Assembly: GCF_050306235.1 (NCBI RefSeq)
Contig: NZ_JBLWFH010000013.1
Coordinates: 1 to 64,000, forward strand
Direction: 5' to 3'
Source: Glaciecola sp947496235
GTDB taxonomy: Bacteria > Pseudomonadota > Gammaproteobacteria > Enterobacterales > Alteromonadaceae
DNA length: 64,000 nucleotides
The translations under genes were made by a program, and so were the position numbers. The first letter of the stretch is position 1; every line of letters starts with the position of its first letter. This document shows positions 58,976 to 64,000 of the stretch, piece after piece. The notes beneath the pieces were generated by a model, which did no database searches, was not told the DNA's origin, and worked only from the letters and a program-made list of their open reading frames with translations.

Positions 58976-59875
58976 ATGAGCGATACAACGAGACTTCGCA
59001 TTGCCGTACAAAAATCTGGCCGACTCAGTGATGACAGCATTGCTTTGCTAAAGGCCATTGGCATTAAACTGCAAATACGGGATCGTCTGTTAATAGCCCA
59101 TAGTACTAATCAGCCTATAGATCTTCTAAGAGTTAGAGATGACGATATTCCAGGACTTGTAATGGATGGTGTTGTTGATCTGGGGTTTATTGGTGAAAAC
59201 GAACTTGAAGAAAAAATGCTTGAGCGTCAAGCAGCCAATAAAAAATCAGATTATAAATCGTTAAGACGACTCGATTATGGTGGTTGTCGCCTTTCCATTG
59301 CAGTACCAAACGAAATGCAATACACCTCAATAGCTTCTCTTTCAGGCAAAAAGGTAGCCACTACTTATCCATATTTACTGGAGCGTTTCTTTGCGGCAGA
59401 AAATGTTGATGCACAAGCGGTTATGTTAACAGGCTCTGTGGAAGTTGCTCCGCGAGCCGGTGTAGCAGATGCTATTTGTGACTTAGTATCAACAGGTGCA
59501 ACCTTAGAAGCCAACGGTTTATGTGAGCGAGACGTAGTTTTCAAATCTAAAGCGGTGTTGATTCAAAAATCTGAACCTTTAAGTGAAGAAAAACAGCAAT
59601 TAGTCAATCGTTTGCTACCAAGGATTGATGGCGTTATTCAAGCTAAAGAAAGTAAGTACATTATGCTACACGCACCAAAGAATTATTTGGAACAGGTCAA
59701 TCGCTTGTTACCTGGTGCTGAAAATCCCACTGTATTGCCTTTGGCTGGTCATGATGATCGCGTTGCAGTGCACGTTGTATCCTCTGAAACTCTTTTCTGG
59801 GAAACCATGGAAAAGTTAAAAGCCCTAGGTTGTAGTTCAATACTCGTACTACCGATTGAGAAAATGATGGGGTAA
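58976..59875 (+). CDS. hisG: ATP phosphoribosyltransferase (long form)
   Basis: HisG catalyses the first committed step of histidine synthesis and is feedback inhibited by His. The 299-aa product is the long form, with a periplasmic-binding-protein-like catalytic half (RIAVQKSGRLSDDSIALLKAIGI, DLGFIGENELEE, DAICDLVSTGATLEANGL) and a C-terminal ACT-like regulatory domain. It begins at ATG 58976 with an AAGGAA RBS, 45 bp after the attenuator. It is 6 bp before hisD. Confidence 0.97.
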   Translation: MSDTTRLRIAVQKSGRLSDDSIALLKAIGIKLQIRDRLLIAHSTNQPIDLLRVRDDDIPGLVMDGVVDLGFIGENELEEKMLERQAANKKSDYKSLRRLDYGGCRLSIAVPNEMQYTSIASLSGKKVATTYPYLLERFFAAENVDAQAVMLTGSVEVAPRAGVADAICDLVSTGATLEANGLCERDVVFKSKAVLIQKSEPLSEEKQQLVNRLLPRIDGVIQAKESKYIMLHAPKNYLEQVNRLLPGAENPTVLPLAGHDDRVAVHVVSSETLFWETMEKLKALGCSSILVLPIEKMMG

Positions 59876-59881
59876 TGTGCG

Positions 59882-61207
59882 ATGACAATTGCTCAATCAA
59901 TATTAAACTGGTCGAGTTTAAATGACGCTCAAAAGCGTCAAGCGCTCGCTCGCCCCGCAATTTCAAATTCAGAAAAGTTGCGCAATACGGTGTCGGTGAT
60001 CATCTCTAAGGTTCGAAATGAAGGAGATAACGCGCTTTTGTCCTATGCTAAAGAGTTCGATAAAGTAAACCTGACGCAATTAAAACTAACTAGCGTACAA
60101 ATTCAGCAGCAAATCGATACATTAAGTGATGAAGTCAAAGCTGCCATAGATCTCGCGTATGAGAATATACGAGCGTTTCATTTAGCCCAGTACCCTAAAA
60201 ATATTCGCTTAGAAACTAAGCCGGGCGTAGTGTGTGAACAAAAACATGCGCCTATTCCAAGAGTGGGTCTTTATATTCCTGGTGGCACAGCACCTCTGCC
60301 TTCTACTGTATTAATGCTCGGGGTTTGTGCCCAAGTTGCCGAATGTCCTTTACCGGTTATTTGTACACCACCCAATAAACAAGGCTTGGTGGCGCCTGAA
60401 ATATTATACGCAGCGAATAAATGTGGTATTTCTGACGTTTATTTAGCTGGCGGCGCTCAAGCAATAGCGGCATTGGCTTTTGGAACGGAAAGTATTCCCA
60501 AAGTTGATAAAATTTTCGGCCCCGGCAACAGTTTTGTGACGGAAGCAAAACAACAAGTGAGTCAAACCGTCGAAGGCGCAGCCATTGACATGCCTGCTGG
60601 ACCATCCGAGGTCATGGTATTAGCCGATAAAGACGCTAATCCAGCCTTTGTTGCATCCGACCTATTATCTCAAGCTGAACACGGTGTGGATTCACAAGCT
60701 GTGTTAGTCAGTGATTCAATGGTACTGATTGAACAAGTTCAGCAAGAAGTAGAAAGTCAGCTGTCACAACTTCCCCGTAAAGAGATTGCCGCAGCCTCAA
60801 TCGCCAATAGCCGTTATATCTTTTGCGATGACTTAGTAAGTTGTATAACAGTGGTGAACGAATATGCCGCAGAACACCTGATTGCACAAATTAACAGTGC
60901 GGAAAACCTGGTAGATAAACTAGCAAACGCAGGGTCTATTTTCGTAGGTCCTTGGTCTCCAGAATCAGCTGGAGACTACGCCAGCGGTACTAATCACGTA
61001 TTACCTACCTATGGCTATGCTCGCAATTATTCCAGCTTGGGGTTGTTAGATTTTATGCGTCGTTTTACTGTGCAAACGCTTAGTCCCACTGGTATCCAAA
61101 ACATCGGGCCTGCCATTATGCGCTTGGCGGAAGCAGAAGGTTTAGACGCACATAAAAAAGCAGTCGAACTTCGTTTGCAGCAACTTGCTAAACAAGGAAA
61201 AGCATAA
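59882..61207 (+). CDS. hisD: Histidinol dehydrogenase
   Basis: HisD performs the last two oxidation steps from histidinol to histidine. The 441-aa product contains VGLYIPGGTAPLPSTVLMLGVCAQVA, KIFGPGNSFVTEAK, IDMPAGPSEVMVLAD and SQAEHGVDSQAV (zinc and active-site residues), plus EYAAEHLIAQ near the C-terminal third. Its stop shares one base with the hisC start. Length is typical (E. coli 434). Confidence 0.97.
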   Translation: MTIAQSILNWSSLNDAQKRQALARPAISNSEKLRNTVSVIISKVRNEGDNALLSYAKEFDKVNLTQLKLTSVQIQQQIDTLSDEVKAAIDLAYENIRAFHLAQYPKNIRLETKPGVVCEQKHAPIPRVGLYIPGGTAPLPSTVLMLGVCAQVAECPLPVICTPPNKQGLVAPEILYAANKCGISDVYLAGGAQAIAALAFGTESIPKVDKIFGPGNSFVTEAKQQVSQTVEGAAIDMPAGPSEVMVLADKDANPAFVASDLLSQAEHGVDSQAVLVSDSMVLIEQVQQEVESQLSQLPRKEIAAASIANSRYIFCDDLVSCITVVNEYAAEHLIAQINSAENLVDKLANAGSIFVGPWSPESAGDYASGTNHVLPTYGYARNYSSLGLLDFMRRFTVQTLSPTGIQNIGPAIMRLAEAEGLDAHKKAVELRLQQLAKQGKA

Positions 61208-62316
61208 TGGCTGATTGGATAGATAATATTACCAATAACTATGTCAGGAAGCTGGTGCCATATCAGTCAGCTCGTCGATTATTCTCTTCTGATAGCGCCC
61301 AAGGTCAGCCTTTATGGTTAAACGCAAATGAAGCCCCAGAAGCTGAAAATATCGACATTGACTCTAGCTTATTCAATCGTTATCCAGATTGCCAACCTAC
61401 CAGTGTGATAGATGCTTATGCAGCCTATGCGGGGTTAAACAAGAAACAAGTCTTGGTGTCTAGAGGTGCTGATGAAGGCATAGAGCTGATAATTCGGGCT
61501 TTTTGTGCGCCAGGAAAAAGTAGCATTCTAATTTGCCCTCCCACTTATGGCATGTATGCCATTAGTGCTGAAACCTTTAATGTTGGGGTAGAAAGAGCTC
61601 CCCTAAATAAGGATTTTACCTTACAGCTTGATGAAATTGAAAAATATGTAGACAAGGTGAATGTGGTTTTTCTGTGTTCTCCGAATAATCCCACAGGAAC
61701 ACTGATTTCCCAACAACAAATTCGTCAGGTCTTGTCCATGTTCGAAGGAAAAGCTGTAGTAGTGCTAGATGAAGCTTACATAGAATTTTCCCATCAGGAC
61801 AACCAAAGTGCCTTGCTAGCCGAATATGAAAATTTGGTCATTTTACGTACCTTATCTAAAGCTTTTGCATTAGCAGGTATTCGTTGTGGCTTTACCTTAG
61901 CAAGTGAAAAAATAATCCAAACCCTATTAAAAGTCATAGCGCCCTACCCTGTACCAGCTCCAGTAGCGCAGGTAGCAGCGAAAGCTTTATCGACTACAGG
62001 CATTAATAAAACATTGGTTCGAGTGAAAAAACTCAGTAGTGAGTTGACGCGAATACAGCTGCATTTGTTGACTATTGAAGGTGTTTCAATTGTGGGTGAT
62101 ACCAAAGGTAATTTTGTATTGTTTCGACATCCTGAAAACCCAGAATTAATGCAATATCTGGTGTCCCAAAACCTATATATTCGCGATCAGTCAAAGCAAT
62201 TACTACTCGACAATTGTTTACGAATTACGGTGGGAACCGTAGATGAGAATAATCGTTTATTAGATGCAATTAATGCATTTTTTACTAACCCCTTAGCGCG
62301 TCAAAATAAGGAATAA
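61207..62316 (+). CDS. hisC: Histidinol-phosphate aminotransferase
   Basis: HisC is a PLP enzyme of aminotransferase class I/II. The 369-aa product has LWLNANEAPEA at the start, the cofactor-binding CSPNNPTGT and VVLDEAYIEFS, the Schiff-base Lys in LRTLSKAFALAGIRCG, and LRITVGTVDENNRLLDAI near the end. It overlaps hisD by one base and is followed by hisB after 3 bp. Confidence 0.97.
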   Translation: MADWIDNITNNYVRKLVPYQSARRLFSSDSAQGQPLWLNANEAPEAENIDIDSSLFNRYPDCQPTSVIDAYAAYAGLNKKQVLVSRGADEGIELIIRAFCAPGKSSILICPPTYGMYAISAETFNVGVERAPLNKDFTLQLDEIEKYVDKVNVVFLCSPNNPTGTLISQQQIRQVLSMFEGKAVVVLDEAYIEFSHQDNQSALLAEYENLVILRTLSKAFALAGIRCGFTLASEKIIQTLLKVIAPYPVPAPVAQVAAKALSTTGINKTLVRVKKLSSELTRIQLHLLTIEGVSIVGDTKGNFVLFRHPENPELMQYLVSQNLYIRDQSKQLLLDNCLRITVGTVDENNRLLDAINAFFTNPLARQNKE

Positions 62317-62319
62317 ACT

Positions 62320-63390
62320 ATGGGTCAGCAAGCTATATTATTTATCGATAGAGATGGCACCTTAGTGGAAGAGCCTCCCATTGATAAACAACTGGACTCA
62401 TTGCAAAAGTTGGTATTTGAACCGCAAGTAATCCCCGCTCTTCTAGCGTTGCAAAAAGCAGGCTTTCGCCTGGTGATGGTGTCCAATCAAGATGGATTAG
62501 GTACCTCAAGTTTCCCGCAACAAGACTTTGATGCTCCTCACAACATGATGATGCAGATATTTTCTAGTCAAGGGGTAGTTTTTGATGACGTGCTAATTTG
62601 TCCGCATTTTCCAGAAGATGAATGTAGTTGCCGTAAACCTAAACTTGGTTTAGTCAAAGATTATCTTCAACAAGGAAAAGTAGATTTTACTCGTTCCTTC
62701 GTTATTGGTGACAGAGATACAGATGTGCAACTCGCTGAGAACATGGGTATCACCGGCATTAAATATGATCGCAAAGAAACAAATTGGCCAGCGATTGTGA
62801 CTCAATTGACTGTCAATGCACGTATTGCTGAAGTTACCCGAAAGACCAGTGAGACCGACATTCAGGTAAAAGTAAATCTAGATAGCCAGTCCAAATCGAA
62901 GATACATACAGGGCTTGGTTTCTTTGATCATATGTTAGATCAAATAGCCACCCACGGTGGGTTTTATCTAGAACTTAATGTGAATGGCGATTTGCACATA
63001 GATGATCATCATAGTGTGGAAGATACAGCTTTGGCTTTAGGTGAAGCATTGAAGAAAGCACTGGGTGACAAACGTGGTATTGGCCGTTTCGGATTTGCTT
63101 TACCTATGGATGAGTGCAGAGCTGAATGCATTATGGATATTTCAAATAGACCGCATCTTAAATTTGAAGCCGAATTTAGCCGAGATCAAGTGGGTGAAAT
63201 GGCAACTGAAATGGTGCCGCACTTTTTCTATTCAATTGCTCAAGCCATGGGACTTTCATTGCACCTAAGTACCACTGAAGGGAATGCGCACCACCAAGTC
63301 GAAAGTTTATTTAAAGTGTTTGGCCGAGCATTACGTCAAGCCATCAGTAAACAGGGTGATGCACTTCCAAGTTCAAAAGGAACCTTGTAA
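62320..63390 (+). CDS. hisB: Bifunctional histidinol-phosphatase/imidazoleglycerol-phosphate dehydratase
   Basis: The 356-aa product is the gammaproteobacterial fusion. The N-terminal HAD phosphatase domain (about 1-165) starts LFIDRDGTLVEEP with the catalytic Asp pair and has a zinc loop CPHFPEDECSCRKPK. The C-terminal IGP dehydratase domain (about 166-356) contains GFFDHMLDQIATHGGF, DDHHSVEDTALALGEALKKA and metal-binding EGNAHHQVESLFK. It ends directly before hisH. Confidence 0.97.
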   Translation: MGQQAILFIDRDGTLVEEPPIDKQLDSLQKLVFEPQVIPALLALQKAGFRLVMVSNQDGLGTSSFPQQDFDAPHNMMMQIFSSQGVVFDDVLICPHFPEDECSCRKPKLGLVKDYLQQGKVDFTRSFVIGDRDTDVQLAENMGITGIKYDRKETNWPAIVTQLTVNARIAEVTRKTSETDIQVKVNLDSQSKSKIHTGLGFFDHMLDQIATHGGFYLELNVNGDLHIDDHHSVEDTALALGEALKKALGDKRGIGRFGFALPMDECRAECIMDISNRPHLKFEAEFSRDQVGEMATEMVPHFFYSIAQAMGLSLHLSTTEGNAHHQVESLFKVFGRALRQAISKQGDALPSSKGTL

Positions 63391-64000
63391 ATGTCTGCCA
63401 ATAAAGTCACTGTGATTAATACAGGTTGTGCCAATATCTCTTCAGTTAAGTTTGCAATGGAGCGTTTAGGTGCTCAAGTGACGGTATCTGATGACATTGC
63501 CGAAATTGCAAAATCTGAACGTCTGATATTACCCGGTGTAGGCGCAGCACCTGCGGCAATGAAAAGCATTAATACCAAACATTTAAGCGCTTGCATTCAG
63601 AATTTGACTCAACCTGTTTTGGGTGTCTGTTTAGGGATGCAACTCATGGTTGAAGCTTCTGCTGAAAATGATTTGGGAAATTCTGCCATTACACCATGTC
63701 TAAACTTGATGCCGGGCAAAGTAGAACGTATGCAAGTAGGTGAACTGCGCCTGCCTCATATGGGCTGGAATCAAGTCAGTAGTGTAGAGCAGAATCCGCT
63801 ATTTGCTGGAGTTGATGATGGCAGTTATTTCTATTTCGTGCATAGTTTTGCAGTGGCTAAATACAGTCAAACACTCGCCACTTGTGAATATGGCATGACA
63901 TTCTCTGCCGCTATACATTATAAAAACTTTTTTGGTGTGCAATTTCACCCTGAACGCAGCAGTCAAGCCGGCGCTCAGTTGTTGCGTAACTTTTTAACCA
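63391..64000 (+). CDS. hisH: Imidazole glycerol phosphate synthase glutaminase subunit HisH (runs off the window)
   Basis: HisH is the class I glutamine amidotransferase that feeds ammonia to HisF. The ATG at 63391 follows the hisB stop codon directly. The 203 codons visible show ILPGVGAAPAAMKSI, the nucleophile motif GVCLGMQLM and the His-Glu pair in FGVQFHPERSSQAGAQLLRNFL. Only the last few residues and the stop lie beyond position 64000. HisA, hisF and hisIE are expected next but are outside the window. Confidence 0.95.
   Translation, partial: MSANKVTVINTGCANISSVKFAMERLGAQVTVSDDIAEIAKSERLILPGVGAAPAAMKSINTKHLSACIQNLTQPVLGVCLGMQLMVEASAENDLGNSAITPCLNLMPGKVERMQVGELRLPHMGWNQVSSVEQNPLFAGVDDGSYFYFVHSFAVAKYSQTLATCEYGMTFSAAIHYKNFFGVQFHPERSSQAGAQLLRNFLT

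Overview
The window is a chromosomal segment of a marine gammaproteobacterium, most likely order Alteromonadales (Alteromonas/Glaciecola/Paraglaciecola type). This rests on gene order (ybgC-tolQRAB-pal-cpoB followed by tRNA-Lys; aspS-nudB-ruvCAB; rpsP-rimM-trmD-rplS-ffh neighbourhood; aroF-tyrA next to pheA; hisLGDCBH) and on a fairly AT-rich base composition. It is almost entirely core genome: no phage, CRISPR, transposase, integrase or rRNA operon was seen.

Layout. 1-5.4 kb (minus): two identical tRNA-Lys(UUU) genes and the complete Tol-Pal cell-envelope operon. 5.4-5.9 kb: an intergenic region with a candidate small RNA and a large palindromic repeat element. 5.9-10.3 kb (minus): ruvB, ruvA, ruvC, nudB and aspS. 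10.4-14.1 kb (minus): an Fbp-type ferric iron ABC importer whose binding-protein gene seems to start with ATT. 14.2-16.7 kb (plus): yciH, a double-receiver regulator and pheA. 16.7-18.9 kb (minus): aroF-tyrA. 19.2-20.7 kb: an AbgT-type transporter. 20.8-21.96 kb: a two-gene cassette (acetyltransferase plus GDP-mannose mannosyl hydrolase) bounded by near-perfect 55-bp terminal inverted repeats. 22-24 kb: rplS-trmD-rimM-rpsP. 24-27 kb: a beta-propeller protein and a TonB/ECF sigma/anti-sigma-like trio. 27-31.4 kb: ffh, ypjD-like, corC-like, a small protein and sixA. 31.6-34.2 kb: a large M16 peptidase, again apparently starting with ATT. 34.6-38 kb: fadIJ with a FadR-type operator. 38.3-45.3 kb: a MoxR/Bat (DUF58, DUF4381, VWA, BatD) operon. 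45.4-51.5 kb: a DUF885 lipoprotein, a second ECF sigma/DUF3379 pair, putP and an EAL-HDOD protein. 51.8-55.5 kb: sulfate activation genes in the order cysD-cysC-cysQ-cysN. 55.6-58.6 kb: an M14/AstE-like deacylase and an SLC13/RCK permease. 58.7 kb to the end: the histidine operon with its attenuator, running off the window inside hisH.

The most unusual signal is a 19-bp repeat (AATGGAGCCGTAGTTCATT and its complement), present nine times in two places. Five copies form a 48-bp-armed palindrome downstream of ruvB. Four copies form the inverted ends of the 1.16-kb gmm/acetyltransferase cassette. Together they look like a non-autonomous mobile element family that can carry surface-polysaccharide genes. 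Other points are two ATT start codons, each placed 7 nt after a Shine-Dalgarno sequence, and several uncharacterised palindromic operators. All family assignments come from reading the translated sequence; no database search was run.
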